From: Kappaphycus alvarezii
Taxonomy: Eukaryota > Rhodophyta > Florideophyceae > Gigartinales > Solieriaceae
NCBI GenBank assembly: GCA_002205965.3
Contig: NADL03000480.1
Location: forward strand, 124,001 to 188,000
Reading direction: 5' to 3'
Length of the DNA: 64,000 nucleotides
The notes under the pieces are model-generated. The model was not told where the DNA came from. It saw only the letters and a program-made list of their open reading frames with translations, and did no database searches. Made by a program: the position numbers and the translations under genes. Shown piece after piece: positions 23,101 to 36,875 of this stretch; the first letter of the stretch is position 1; each line of letters opens with the position of its first letter.

Positions 23101-26100
23101 CTTGGCGAAATCCCACGAATGGTCTGACACCGAACTGTTATACACCTTCTGTGGGCGGTGCTTTTACTGCGTTTCAAATCATTAAATATATTTATTTAAA
23201 ACTATGTCTACGCTTTACACTGACTAGTCGCACTATTATTCAAAGAGCTAACCAGATGTTCCACCCAAGCCATGTGCAGAGGGTACAAGATATATTTTAC
23301 ATAGAGACGGACGACCACGAACTGCCACGATAATTGTCTAGTCTGTTTCTCACTCTTCTGCTATCTCCCGAGAATTAAATGAAAAGTTTTTCAGTTTTGT
23401 GACCAGATACCTCCCCCAATCGCTTTTATGGTGACTGTCCCTGTAATGATGCAAGTTTTCCTAAAACACCGATTTCCAACCCAAAAACGCACTTCTTTCG
23501 CATTTTTTATAAGAAAGTTTATGGTTTTTAATGCTTTTCAACAATTTTGGGGATATAAACTCGAATTTACGCTTTCATTATCCTATGATGCAGCTATCTT
23601 CGTCTCAATTTCCCGCCACTATACACAATTGCCAAAGAGGAGAATCGCTTGAAAGATACCATATTAGGAAGTTTTCTAAGTTTCAGCCCAGAAAACCACG
23701 GTATATCCTTCAATACGAGGTGGAAAGTTTTAGAGACATCTGCGAGATGGTCTGAGTAAATTCCCGAATGTAAAATTACGAGTATGTCCGACATTCTCCT
23801 TAGATGTAGATCACTAAACGCCCTAGGATGTTCCTATTAAACGAACTAAAAACTAAGAACTCTACAAGAAATTTATTATTGGTTCAATAATCTGTACATT
23901 ATCTGCCCATGATGCAACACCAGTAAGTAACGTGTTTCAATGACCCACCTAGAACACCCTGGATGTCTAATTTTTGTAAGAGACCGTTCTACAGTATAAA
24001 TGTGTCACTTTCATTGATGAGAAAAGAATTTAGGCAGTGAAAACAGACCATTTTAAAAAATGCTTTTCCGAGTTTCAGACCGCTTTTGATAGTTCACGGA
24101 TTCTGGAGGCCCGATTTTCTTTTATCTGGAGCAAATTGGGTGCATAATTTACAAAGATGGAATTACATTCTCTTCGCAAAAGAACAGACTCAAGTTTGGC
24201 TCAAAACGAAGTGATACCTCTTTTACATAACCTTCGTGTCAGCCGTATAGGAAGCAGATCATACATTCAAGCACTTGATTGTTTTTCCTCTAAAAAATGG
24301 TCACAACCATAGGAGGCGAGATCAAATCCAAACTGTATAGACATTTTTTCGTCCTGAATCATAAATAAAAGATATCCCAAGGAGTAGAAAGTTGAATAGT
24401 TCATGTGTAGGCAAATATTTTTGCGAACTGAAAAAATGAGGCGTGATGGACAGCAATTGGTGTTGTTAGTTGATTATTCTGGGTCAAAAATCCAGTCTTA
24501 TCCACCCAAATTATTCAAAGGGTACATCACTGTTAAAGCTTTACAGCCTAATACATCCAACGTTCCAGAACCATGGGGACCGAATTAAGTCCATACAAGT
24601 CTTTCCTGTAGCTAGATATATACTGGGACAGTTGGAAGCTTTTGAGTGCTCATTCTTGATGCTTACAGCAAATTCAAACAGCAGAAAATATAACCTCCAA
24701 TCTCGTTCGTACTGAGCTTTGAGATCCGAGAGCGCCTAGCACTAAAGCATCTATGCCGGTTGATTATTTTCAAAACAGTCATAGAAACAGTAAAAAAGTT
24801 TCTACTGATCGCTTGACCTTATAATTCTCCATAAAGACGCGTATTCTGCAAAATAATACTTACTTGGGTGGACAGAGACATTTTTCAGTAGACACCGGAA
24901 CACAGGATATTCTAATCTGACAAGAATCGGAATTAAAAAAGTTAAGTTCCATAAAGAAAATCGACGTATTGTGGAGCCTGGGCTATCTTGTTGGGATACA
25001 TTGGCTGTGCGAGAAAATCAACAGGAAGAATAGAACCGTAATTGCGCCGAGAAGGATGAGGAAACCTTTTTGAGACAGCATCTTTTGCGGCATATATACT
25101 TGGAGCCTGAGTGTAACATCGCTAGACTTGTGGCACTGCCTCCGCGGGTTGAATAATACCGCGTCGCTCCTGGCAAGTTCCACTGTCCGCGTCGAATTCG
25201 TCTTCGAATGAAAGAAACATTGGCTCTTGGTTCGACAAGAAAGGCTATTTTCATTGTACATCGCATGATACCAATCACAAACTATCCAGCAGTTAACAAA
25301 TTTTGGGTCATTGTATGGTTTACATTTTTCCACTTAAAAAGCCTTAGTTTTTGCTCGGCTAAAATCTTTCTAATTCAACATTTAATTCTTTTTCCGAAAT
25401 TTTATCTTGATGCATTTAAAATTAAAATAAGGAAAGGTTCTTCTTCTGAACATTTGGCAGTTTCGAGTTTAAAATGCCGATAATTCCTTTCTTATTAATA
25501 TATTCTGTGTGTAATGAATGCGGAATATCTTGCTTAAGTATCCTTTGCATTTTGCAACGGATAGGACTAGTGAAGGATTGTATAACGCGAACATATATAG
25601 TATCTGTTTCAATTACGGTTTTTGAAGCCATACTGATTTTCAGAGTTTTCTCAAAGTGCCGACCTTTTTTTCGTCTTTTCATTATATTATATCAAGTAAT
25701 GTTGTTTTCTGAATCCTGTAATTTTAGTCGTGACTTCGGAGTCGAGTTATCGTTAAGGAAACGATGAACTCAGTTAGTTTCACTCGCACGATATTCCAGG
25801 AACTTCTGCTCAAATTGATTAACTTGACCGTACTCTTATTTGTAAAGTAAATTAGTTTCGGCTAGCTAGATGTAATCCTTGTCCAGGTTCAACTCTTTAT
25901 TCGCTCAAACAGTCAGATGACATTCTACGCCATCTGAAACACTTAGCTCCTATTTTTCTAAGGTAAAACTTTGGCTTGGATTGCACCGACTTGCTGAATT
26001 TTCTTTTCTTCACCATAAATTTAGATTTACTGCGTACGAAAACTTATAGAAAGTGATTATTTCTCTTTCCTTATTCTTGTATAAGGTTGATGATACATAT

Positions 26101-29100
26101 TCATTTGATTGATTTCGAGAAATCATCCTTGGCCCTTGTGAAGCTAATGCTATCAGGGAAAATCCGAGCACCCCTCGTACTTGCCCGGAAACAGCTATCT
26201 AACAGCTTCAAAAAGCCAAAGTTCTCGAGCCACAAGATCAAAAAAGCAAAAATTTGTTAAGTTGCATGTACTTAATATGTTTCACTCGTGACGTACAATC
26301 CATTCCTCTGCTACTATCTGAACTTCGAATAAAACTAATATCAGTAATTCCCCTTTCCTTAAAATCTTCTCTTGCTACAAAAGGCTCTAAAGTCATACGA
26401 AAGGCTCCAAAGTCAATCTCTTCTCAGAAGTCCTTCATCCATTTGATATTATGTCAAAAGGGTTATTTCCGTCACTAAACAAGCGCACTGTTATTTTGTG
26501 TCAAATAATGGTTGACAGGTTCTGCGCAAGAGCTGTAGCGTAATAAACATATCACTGAAACCAATTACTTCCCCTGTAATAGCTGACCTTGCTATTCCGC
26601 TATCCTTTTAGGATCATAATACTATTTGTAATACCTCTTCTTTTCCATCCCCTAGGAATAGAGGGTACCCTAATTGTACAGATAGTTCTTGTTTATTGGC
26701 AAAAGAGGAATTGAGAAAACCCAATCTTGAGTGACCGTCAATCTCATTTCGATATCATTAGCGAAAACATTTCGTTGGTAGCGTACTTATTGGCCGTATT
26801 CAGTCTCTTGACATGTGTCTGTAGAGTGTCCTCGAATAATGCGTTGGTATTCTGGGACAAGTAGTCGAATTCATACAGGTAGTATGGCTGGGAACCAGAG
26901 AGCAAACCTAGCTTCATTCTCATAAATATAGAGCATTTCAAGGATAAATCCAGCAATACTTAATCAATTTTCCATGAAAGAGATGCTTAACAGTGATAGT
27001 GTCTTTTTGCATATTTCCATAAATCAATAATCTATTATAATCGATCGTTATGTATGATTCTTCAGTATTATCAACTTTTTCCTTGATTGAGGTATTTTGC
27101 AATTTAAAATTTTCATTCAAGTTGCGGAAGGTGTCGTTTACATATATTACTCTCGTCTCCATAAGTACGTTTTACTATATAAGGATGTGTAGAGTACGAT
27201 CGAACTTCCTTCGTGTGATGCCTAATTCTTTTTGGTGATTTCGATCCAATTTCTTATATTAAAAATCCATCGCGTCTCAAAACTAGTACAAATAAGGAAA
27301 TTTATTTAAGTCCAGAATGGGACCTGGTTCAAATTTAAAGTCTAAGTTTTTGAGTTAAAGGTATAATTTCAATAGTAAGGTCAACTGTAGGTGGACTTTC
27401 CACATTTCAAATGATCATATCTCGAATGCGAAGGATTTTGCAAGGGCTAAAAGCAGCCGGGCAGATGTACGACTTTATATTTTACTATAGCTTTCCGTTA
27501 TTGCTCTCTACTTTTCTCTATGTCCTTCCATCGTTTACCGAGCCTTCGACTTGGTTTTCGGGTGAAGTCTTGATTTTACAGATAGTACAAAGATTCCTGT
27601 AACTTTAATGGCTTCAGTCGGTACATCGGATTTCGAAATAAATTAAAGATATCCTGATCCAACCGACTACCTCAATTGGCCATTTTGGCAACTTTCATTT
27701 CCCTTTCAGTCTCTTCCTCTTCCCAAGGCTCTAAAACTTCAGTTACTCAGATCATTTCTTACTTTGGTGTCTAGAAAGCTGATATGGTTGTTTTCACGTA
27801 TCCCGGATTTTCCAGGGTAATGTGATGTTAAAAGTTGTTCCGTAAACATTTACCTTACAAAGAGTGTTTCAGAGTAGTCCTTGGTAGCGTTCGTCTAACC
27901 ATAGACTCAAATTTTCCATTATCCCAGTTCCGTCCACCTGAAAATTGGATATTCGCGGGAGGTGGATGAATCTGCGACCAAAACTTTTTCCTTGGTACGT
28001 AGAGATCCGGTTTGGTAAGCCGATATACAATGAATACGAAAAGCGTTTAGACCATCTGCGGAATTTCTCTGTGCTCGCTCCTGTCAAGAAACACGAAGTA
28101 CCAAAATTTGTAACTACCCGATGATATGTAATCCTGGATCGCTCCCAATATACATCATTTTCATGAGAATAATTTCATTTAATACCATATTGTATGATCC
28201 TATTTTCAATCTGGGGCTATGTTCCTGGTATATCTCACTGATGTGGGGCACAATTCTTTGATACGTCCTCCAAGATATGTAGTTTTTTTTAGTAAAATGC
28301 CCTTTTTGTAGCCCCAAATGAGGTTGAAAATCCTAAAAACACTTTGATAGAAGATATTGCGGTATACTTTGATTATTTATGATCTCTTGAAGTAACATTT
28401 TGTCGCAAATAGCATCTCAAGGTGTCATTGGTGGCTTCTGACCAAATAATTCGATGAAAGCAGTGATTTATGAAGGATTCTTACAATTGGTTGCCCTAAT
28501 ATTTAGAATTTTTGTGAGGAGATTTGATCTAAAGCAAAAGTTAGGTCTTCTTGTATCAAGTTAGTTCATGTCAAGTAAAGTTTGAACATAGGCTTGGACA
28601 AATTACCAATAAAATTGACTATTGGAGTCTCCTGGGGGATTCTTCTCATCCATTTTCACTTTTCCAAGCGATCAAAAAGTGATGTATGCGAAACGTACAT
28701 TCTTATTAAACGGCACCACCTCCGATTATACTATCTGAAGTCAATAAGATTTTTTTAATTTCCGCAATTCCTGCTATGGAAATTGGTGCCTCCGTGGCGA
28801 TTAAAAACCCAGTAACACGTTTTTAAACAATTTTTTCCAAATCCTTTCGTAAGTATGCTTCGTGAATATCTATCATTTTGACGCAATTAAAGCTAATGAG
28901 CTTGGTGTTCGAGCATAGAGGCTTTTCTGAATGTCGACCCACCTTTCAATGGCGAAAAAACTGGGAATATTGTAGGAATGTGCTAAGCTTATTGACATGC
29001 ACTTGTTATTCGTACTAATCAGTGACTTTCGTATCGCCAGTATTATTCTGATTGCCAGTTACTGAGCTTTCCGAACTTCGTTCATTTTATTCATGAATCA

Positions 29101-29160
29101 GCGAGCGTCATCGGCGCCCAGATTATACGATTCGTCAACTCTGTAGACTAGACTAGATTC

Positions 29161-29856
29161 TTGAGAGCTCTTTTGGTCTCTTATCCGGTCTGCGGTGATG
29201 AGTGTAAGAAACTTCCCCTGCTTGGGTCTGTGTTCTGTATGATTTCAAGCTGCATTTTGTCACTTGCGCCCCTTTTACAAGGCCTAGCCGTAACTTTTAC
29301 AATTTCCGCAACGGCTAGCTCTCTTCATCCCTTTACTATTATTGACTTTTCTAGTTTCTATTTTTCCTGTTATTCAGTATTAGGAGTAATTATTATCCAG
29401 TCTACCTACGCCACTGAGCTTGCAAAACTAAATGCCAAGCTTCTTATTGCGAGCCCATTACTTCCCACCTCTTGGCATGCCTCCGCGTCCCGAAACTGGG
29501 CTAGCAGAGACAGTTTCACTGTTCTTACATGCTTCCCCCTCTACCCCAGAGCCGATATGCAGGGCCGAAGCCCTAGATTTCCTATCGCCAAACTTTTTTT
29601 GGCATTTCTCCCATTCTTATTTGAGCGACCTGCGAGCACGCACTGGTTTCCCACCCCATCCCCTTCATATCCCTGCTACCGACCTCTTTTTTTGGTCTGT
29701 TCCTTGTGTACATATTATTGTCTGATTCTACCCTTCTATTTCAGGGTCCAGAATGCCCTTGGTTGCATAGACCATTACCAGCGTGTAGAGAGAGCTGTAT
29801 CACACAAATTCGTCAATAAAAAATCGCTTTTTTGCATTTCTGTCAATTACTATTGA
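29161..29856 (+). CDS. doubtful 231-codon hydrophobic open frame
   Basis: This is an unbroken 231-codon frame beginning with TTG; the first internal ATG gives about 205 residues. The product is rich in Ser, Leu, Phe, Pro and Cys, with hydrophobic stretches near residues 28-50, 70-85 and 170-195. The plus strand is strongly pyrimidine-rich from about 29.2 to 29.75 kb, which removes stop codons, so the length alone is weak evidence. There is no family resemblance and no coding neighbour. Confidence 0.18.
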   Translation: MRALLVSYPVCGDECKKLPLLGSVFCMISSCILSLAPLLQGLAVTFTISATASSLHPFTIIDFSSFYFSCYSVLGVIIIQSTYATELAKLNAKLLIASPLLPTSWHASASRNWASRDSFTVLTCFPLYPRADMQGRSPRFPIAKLFLAFLPFLFERPASTHWFPTPSPSYPCYRPLFLVCSLCTYYCLILPFYFRVQNALGCIDHYQRVERAVSHKFVNKKSLFCISVNYY

Positions 29857-32800
29857 TGTGAACAAGTTTTCGTAAACCTTTAATGTTTCATTTCTTTCGC
29901 TCTAAGTTTCTCTGTCAAACTTATAGTTTTTCATCATCTTTATAGCATAATTTTCTTCTCTCGGATTTTAGTATAGAAAAAGAAGTTTCAGATTATCCAT
30001 TCTTGTCAATTATGGTTAGTTTCACTGTTTTGCGGAGTCTAAGTGAAACTGTGGCTTGAAACAGAGCAACTCGAACGATCCATCCTAAATATTGCAGTTA
30101 CTCACGGTACTTCTCCCTCCTTGGTTTTCAACGCCAGAAAATTTGTCTGTGGTTGGAAAAGTCTCCTGATTACTAATTTTATCCATGTCTCCTGACGCTG
30201 TAACTTGGCTTCAAACACATTTATAGACCTTAGTTACAAATGAGACTGAGGACATCGCTTGTCGTGAATCTTTTCCTTTCATCTCTCTTTGTGGTATTTC
30301 ACTTCACAAGCCTTACATCTTTGCACGAATTTAGTGCATGTACTGTACTATAGATTCAATCCACCGGTAACCTTACAACCAGGGCCACTAGGAACTTTGC
30401 TGTCATTACACTTTGCCTTACAGTTCTGAACACATCGATTCCCCATTGGTACACTTGGAATGGTTACGGGCCAGTTGCACACTGGGATATTATATCACTG
30501 CTTTACCAATCAAAAGTTGCCTTGCTGTCCCATGCCACCTGGACCAATGTACGTCTTATATCTTGTCAGAGTATGTCATTCGTGCCGAGTACAATTCTGA
30601 AAGCGCTACATACGATACCATCAGAGCTGTTTTACGGGAAAATCTTTGCATTCACTACAGTACTGTTAGACTGAATTTTTCCTTTAGTATGTATCTATCT
30701 CTAGTTCTATATAAACCCTGGTTTAGAGTGGCCGGCTTAACCCAGCCAGCCTCAACCAAAGTTTCAACCACAGTTCAACCTAGATCATGTCGTGTGCGCT
30801 TAGCACCTCATACTCTTTCTCTTTCATTAATGTCACTCTAAACTAGGATCAAAGATATTGAGATATCCATTTAGACTTTTGAATGTCTTCGCTAACATTC
30901 GTCAATATTCTGGATCTAAGTGAAGTGAATAACACAGGAAAGTGTGCAAAATAACTCTCCTTTTGCTTCGTTCTTCCTTTCATAGCATCAACACGTTTTT
31001 GTAATCATTATCGAAATTAATACCTCCAAATAATTCAACCTCTTCGTACAATGCATGTATTCATCTAGCAGTTGCGCCAAGAATTGTTCAGTAAAAATCT
31101 GAGATAGTGAGAGAAGCATTGTTCGAAGGAAACTCTGTACACCATGAAAGTCTGGTAGAGCGCTAGTAGGCATGAAATATGAAGCGGAGGCTGAGGTCGT
31201 AACCTCAGCATCGGTGCAAATTTTCAACAAATACTTTGCAATCATCATCAGGGAATGAAATATTTCATCTTGAACCGCGGTTAACTATGCCTTTTTCGTC
31301 ATTATAGAAGCTACTGATCTAAGTTTTGTCCGATAAAAAGGCATGATGGGGTCGTAAGAACATCAAAAGTGAACCTCCTGGTCCGAATTGCCGTGGAAAT
31401 CCACTATGCTGCTCTCAACCCGCTGTAACTGTGTATAAACCAAAAAATTAAGTTCATTTATTGAGATAGAACAAAAATTATCGAAAAATATTTACAAAGG
31501 GAGAATCCAGGGCTACAACTTTGCAGTAAACAGTAAAAGATGAACAGTCACGTTTGTGGTGCTCGCTAATATCTAGTTGCTGTGATTTTCTGAAACATGT
31601 GGTGTGGCCTTCTGTGATACAGGCACGTATTCGACGGAAGTCAACCGTGTATGTCCTCCGAGTGGACAGCTGCAGGTGTTCACATGCATCGATGCGTTTA
31701 CTTGCATAACTAGAGACATTCCCTCGAGTACTACTCGAGTTGATACTACTCGAGTTGATATCGCGAGCCAATATAATTGATCACTACCTTTATTGCTTTG
31801 CATGACTGATTTTCAAGCATTTCGCATATGTGTGACATATGGATGTCTCAAGGACCAGGTTCATGCATTCAGGACCCTACATCGTGGCTGAATCATGCAG
31901 TCCTGAGTCGATGACATTGCATGAGTAATGTCTTGCAGAGAACCATAGCTGCGGATCCCCCTCTGCATCACTGCGTGATTTGTAGTACGCATTCAATTTA
32001 GGAGATGTACATTTACAGTATTGCGCTACCCTGACTGAGTACACTGAAGTTAGAACACACAAGTAGTTGAATCCGAGAGTAGGAGAATATTTAATGCTCG
32101 GTTCAACAGCAGCAAGAGTAAAATGGCAACAAGTGAATTCGCCTAGAGGAATCATCTGCGCCAACATTGTCGGACACAATGCTTATTTTTCGTTGCTTTA
32201 TGGGGTATAAAGGTACAATTGCATATGTGTACGCGACAAGATGTTACATTAAGAGTGATGATCGGACAAGTTTTCAAATATGAATGAACCAATTGGATGC
32301 TATGCAACGCTAGCATCAGAAAAATTGCCAGAGTCCTCATAGGAACAGTATTATGACCATATTATGTCAATGGTACAATGTGAACATGTAGAGGATGTAA
32401 ATATTCACTCAGAGAGAGCTAGGATGGGACTGCTTTACTTGAGCCAGAAACTAGTATATTACTATGGTAAAGACTATCCCTCTGATAATCGAGGCATCGT
32501 CAAGGGCATTTAACAACAGCTTAGAGAGGTTAAGACTAAGACGGTCTGTGATTATTGTGACCACTCTTTGTTGATTTCTTTTCCCAAGCTCCTGCAACAG
32601 TGTTTAGAGCATCATTTGTACAGAGCACAAAGCACATAGTCACCCTCGTACAGTGCGCGAATCTGGAATGGCACCACCACTCAATATTGCCGTTTGAGGA
32701 CAACAACATGACTGTTCTCGATAATATCCGCTGCCCGTGAGCTTAAATCTGGAGTCATTTCAAGGTTATAAAGAGCCTAAGCAATTGGCCCACGGAAATA

Positions 32801-33376
32801 GCTGTTATGAATAAAAGCAGACTTACAGAGGCGAAATTTAAACATTATCCGTACTTTTACATAACAACAAAGTACAAACAAAAGTATGGGGAATTTGGGG
32901 TGTTTTCAATCCATGAAAAATGAGGTCAGCTGTTCCCTGAGGGATACAAACAAAAGTCTTCCAAGCTATGTAAACGACATGAGTTATCTGTAGTGGCAAC
33001 AATAGTCCCAGACACGACAAAGAATAGGGAAAGGAAAACAGTTTTCAGACAAAGAAAAGGTGCAGTTGTTGCCATAAAGGGAGAGTTTTTAAGCATAGGC
33101 GCTTCGCTACGCCCATTAAAAAGGAAAAAATGTAATCTCAGGGTGAATCATTTCAAAGTGCTCCACACAAGCGCTGCAGAGACAGGGTGCGAAAACAGAC
33201 TATTATTTTGTTTTTGAAGTAGATTTTCTGTTGTGAGTGATGATTGTCTGTTTAAGTTCTTGCACGCCGTGTTGCTCGGAAATGCCACACCTCGGATGCT
33301 ACTGTTCCGACGCCCATCTATTGGAGCGTCAGTTGCGCCTTGTGGTCGTCGTTGGCTATGGCCATCATCTCGCGGA
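29857..33376. other. intergenic stretch, no supported gene
   Basis: The longest frame here is 142 codons (30413-30841, plus strand, TTG start, mixed composition, no recognised family). A small 15-bp tandem repeat lies at 31729-31758. Nothing else stands out. Confidence 0.45.
31729..31758. repeat. 15-bp tandem repeat, two exact copies
   Basis: tactactcgagttga is present twice in tandem. Embedded ctcgag palindromes make it locally self-complementary. Confidence 0.6.
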
Positions 33377-33477
33377 ATCCACTGCACGTGGCATATGTAG
33401 TCCATCCAGTTATTTCTTAAATCAATAGTCGGTCAGTCCATCTACACTCTAGATATTAAATGATCAAATTTCATCTC
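33377..33477 (+). repeat. dispersed repeat, copy A
   Basis: This ~100-bp segment matches 44087-44186 in the same orientation at roughly 70% by eye. Shared blocks include gtagtccatccagtt and tcggtcagtc, with small indels. It has no coding character and is likely a remnant of a mobile or duplicated sequence. Confidence 0.6.
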
Positions 33478-33935
33478 CCCTTTCAACTAGCGACCCTGGA
33501 GCCCTTTGGGTATTCAAATGACACTTACACTCTATTCAATGTTATCTGAAACTGAGCATCCCGACATACTGCATTCAGCATGATAGCACGTACTGAAGTC
33601 ACAACAGTCATTGCACCTGTGTCAATAGTTTTGTTGTGGCAACAGGCGTACTTCCCAGGCGTGAATGGCTGCAGCAAGAACATTTTTGCTTTATTTTCGC
33701 AATGCGAGCAGCTGCAAGCTGCATTCGTCGCTCATTTGTCGCCAGCTGGGTTGATAACCCGAGCCATTTGCTGACTGGCTGCAAAAGAGGAGATTTTTAT
33801 TTCTTACGACACAGGTAGCTGTAAGCTGAAGGTTTCGCTCATTTGTCGCATGATAAGTTGACAGTACACGTTCTCATGTTTTGTATCTTAAAGCCTTACA
33901 GATGATAACAGTGATTTGACACCTCGGAGGCCACC

Positions 33936-34232
33936 ATGCGAGAAGGCGTCAGATATTTGGGGAAGCATTATCCAACCAGTGATTTCTTTGTCACAGGAAG
34001 AGGGGTCCTAGCTGTTGCTGTCCTGTTGGTTTCACTCAAGATCGCTCACTTCCAGAACTCGTCGCTGTCGTCGTCGCTTTCTGTATGCACAGCGCTTACA
34101 CAGGAGTCTTCCAGCCGTTGTTTTCTAAGCTTGCCGAGATTTCATTCGGGGGATTTGCTTCTGTCTTCTTTGCTAGAGTGGAGATCGGGTAAGCCTTTGC
34201 CGTCGTGTGTCTGTTTACCTCGCTCACTTTAA
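33936..34232 (+). CDS. small ORF (98 aa) with a strong Kozak start and one membrane segment
   Basis: The ATG at 33936 lies in gccaccatgcg, which matches the vertebrate-type Kozak consensus except for C at +4. The product starts MREGVRYLGKHYP, has one hydrophobic segment at about residues 24-38 (GVLAVAVLLVSLKIA), then is Ser-rich. I recognise no family. Context quality and length are modest evidence; it may be a small membrane protein or a chance frame. Confidence 0.22.
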   Translation: MREGVRYLGKHYPTSDFFVTGRGVLAVAVLLVSLKIAHFQNSSLSSSLSVCTALTQESSSRCFLSLPRFHSGDLLLSSLLEWRSGKPLPSCVCLPRSL

Positions 34233-35820
34233 TATTTATATAAATTAAACTTTAAATAAAGGTCCCAGTTTCCTTATCAAACGATCGAGTGGTAAAAGAG
34301 AATCTCCACTTCTCTTCCGCACTACGCAAAAAGTATAAATACTGCGTCACCGCTGCCCACGGGCAGAAATGTCGAAGACCCCTGTTTCGCGCCAATCAAT
34401 GTAGAAAGATACTGAAAAGACCAATGATCAATGCATGGGCCCTGCAAACCAGTAAATTTAAACTTCAAATTACTGAAGGATTCGAGTTGAAAAGTCTCGT
34501 GAGTAATTGTAAAGGAAGGTTCATGCCATGGGTCAGCGCAAACTGGGGGAGCTAGATCCGTGTTAGCCTCTTCGGAACCAAGTTGGTGCTAGTCCGACGT
34601 CACACGTATTTGATAGACATTTTTACACCTTGACTGCGAAAGGTTGCACTTCTTCTTCAGGGCGCAAAGTCGCCAATTGCTCGCATGAGGGTGCCAAAGA
34701 GTTCCTAACAAAGAGTAGGTCCCTGCTAACAGTGCGGGAATACTTGAAAGCTGGTATCCATAGAATGGCTCAGGATGGAAACAATCTCTTGATGTAATCT
34801 CTCAAAGGCTGAAATCAGTATCAACAGACCCCGCCCCGTGTATGATCCGACCCTGATGATGAAATTTGAACCCTCATGCATCTGTGGAGGATAGATCGAA
34901 TATATCTTCCAAGAGTAAATCACCCAAACCTTTTCCTCTTCGGGGATGATCTCCTTGAGAAATAAGAGCTCAAATCAAACAGTACGGCCCAAATGAGTGC
35001 ATTCATTCGATACAGTAATTAGTCCACGTCTCGCAAGACATATTCTGCATTGGATATGGGCAGGGAATTGTACAGAGGTCAAGCCGGGTAGCCCTTGAAA
35101 GCCACACTTGATAGTCGGAGTCGTAGGACAGGCTCTAAATTTAGGCTGTAACGTCCACCTTACTGCTTCTCTTTGTCTGGAATACAAATCGTGATGGATC
35201 CGACGGACAGTTTTTCCTGCGAACATTCTGAACCAAATCTTGCCTCGCACACGAGGTTATTTACTGTTGTTCAATACAGCTTGTTTTGATCCTGTTCCAG
35301 AGGGGACAGTATGGCAACAGGAAGACGGAGAGATCATCAATCGCAGTGAGTGACGGGCCTGGGTTTTTCGGAGGGCGCACAAAAGCATACACGGTGTCTG
35401 GGAAACGCATCTGAAGTGACGAAAGGGCCTAGTTCAGTTTGACCTGTCAATCGCCTGGAGACCGCCAACTGAATGGATTTCTTCACTGCCACTTTCATTC
35501 CACTTTTTTGCACTACTGCGTTGCACCTTACATATGTACCTCTAGGAACTGAACAGTTGACAGAGTTTATACCCGTAATCAGCAAGCTTGGCCTTGAGGT
35601 GAAAATCACTAAAACCCGCAGTGATTGCTATTTGTTTTTTAAATCTTCAAACCTCTACGCTTTGCAGGTGATCTAAACATTTTTTTTTGAATAAACAGCT
35701 GCTTCATTCGCGATACAGTAAATCGATACACTGCTTGCAATTTCACGGCCAAAGTGCGGTCTGTAACCGCAGTTCACCGAAAGTCCCCACAATGAAAACA
35801 AAGAAATCTCGACTAGGTGT
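34233..35820. other. intergenic stretch, no supported gene
   Basis: Only short frames (under about 92 codons) occur, with no recognisable product. The segment 35700-35820 lies directly downstream of the secreted-protein gene and may hold its 3' untranslated region. Confidence 0.4.
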
Positions 35821-36854
35821 TCAAATCACAGGAACAAAGTTACTAATTGGGTCGAAATCTGAGAGGACGCGAGCAGAAAAGGATGCTTCAGTCGAGCAGG
35901 GATACCGGCCGTTTGGTAGTGCTTCACCGCTTATCTTGAATGCAAATGAGTCTTCAATAGTGCACCACTTTTGTCCAAGTACATCACACTCTGTACGAGG
36001 AGAAGTTGTCTCAACTCTCGTGCATTCGCCCGGTGTTCTATCAACGGGTAGGGCAAGTTCTCTGGACCCAGCATCACCAGATGTGCACCTGCAACCACAG
36101 GTGATGTCGAGTTGAGAGAGGAAAATCGCTGATTCGGTTTGAGTTAGACTCTGTTGCTTTAAGCCATACAAAAGCACAAGTTTGTTCACTGGTGAATCAA
36201 ATGAAGCGGATAAACGACAAGGGGCAGAATCTGGGTTGCTTTTGCCAAATGGGCAGTTGACCAATGTGTTTCCGGAGAAGTCAGCTCCAGGAACCGACCA
36301 TTCATCAGCTGGGAGTCCCATTTGACTCATGGACTCCTTGGGAATGGTGAAATCCGTTGATGAGAGCAGAGTATTTTTAGAAAAATGAGTCTTTGGCAGA
36401 ACAATTTTTTGGTCCAGCATTCCAAAACTGCAGCGGCGTCCATCCAAGCTTCATCGAATGGGACGTCTATTTGAGAATCGATGTCATCTAGATCAATTGA
36501 CTGGGGTTCCAAAAGCCAGCCATTTGTCTCAATGACAAGGGCTTGCATAGAGTCCATAACGAGTTTTCCCGATATTTCTTTTTGCACACACTGACCTGAG
36601 CCGAGAACACTAGACAGTCCCATGAGCGAATAATTGCCAAGGAATTGAGTACCTGATTTATAGGTGGAAGAAGTTGCACATGCGCCTATGGCGTGGACCG
36701 TGGCCTTGATTTCCCGTTGACCAAATTCATCATCAATAACCATAACGCCTCCCTCTGCTGAAACAATTTCATGGACAGCCAAGTAACTGTTACAGGCATC
36801 GACCAATAATACAAGAAAGCAAGAGAGGGAAAGAAAACCGAGGACGGGATGCAT
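35821..36854 (-). CDS. predicted secreted Cys-containing protein, broken by one frameshift
   Basis: The start is the ATG at 36854 (MHPVLGFLSLSCFLVLLVDA), a clear signal peptide; an upstream TTG in frame is unlikely. The frame stays open to 36327. A second frame opens about 36450 and runs to a TGA at 35821. One extra base joins them into 344 codons. The shift interval contains a run of exactly six T on the plus strand (36405-36410). The mature part is acidic mid-protein (EPQSIDLDDIDSQIDVPFDE) and Cys-bearing later, including ITCGCRCTSGDAGS and GQKWCTIEDSFAF. No second membrane segment is evident, so it should be secreted or cell-wall associated. I recognise no family and rejected a HAP2/GCS1 assignment. 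It may be a gene with an assembly error or a young pseudogene. Confidence 0.55.
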
Positions 36855-36875
36855 GTTAGTATGAGGCGAAGGCAA

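Larger units (their letters stand above)
16900..29160. other. AT-rich intergenic DNA without supported genes
   Basis: In over 12 kb, no open frame exceeds about 116 codons on either strand and none resembles a known protein. I see no tRNA or rRNA. The stretch holds several small hairpins, palindromes and short direct repeats, listed separately. Large introns or non-coding transcripts cannot be excluded by eye. Confidence 0.6.

Noticed and set aside
35687..36115. 142-codon plus-strand frame
   Set aside because: Antisense to the C-terminal half of the secreted-protein gene, which has a signal peptide and a longer joined frame.
35821..36854. HAP2/GCS1 gamete-fusion protein assignment for the secreted protein
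   Set aside because: Secretion and cysteines fit loosely, but the spacing of Cys and the conserved blocks of that family could not be matched.
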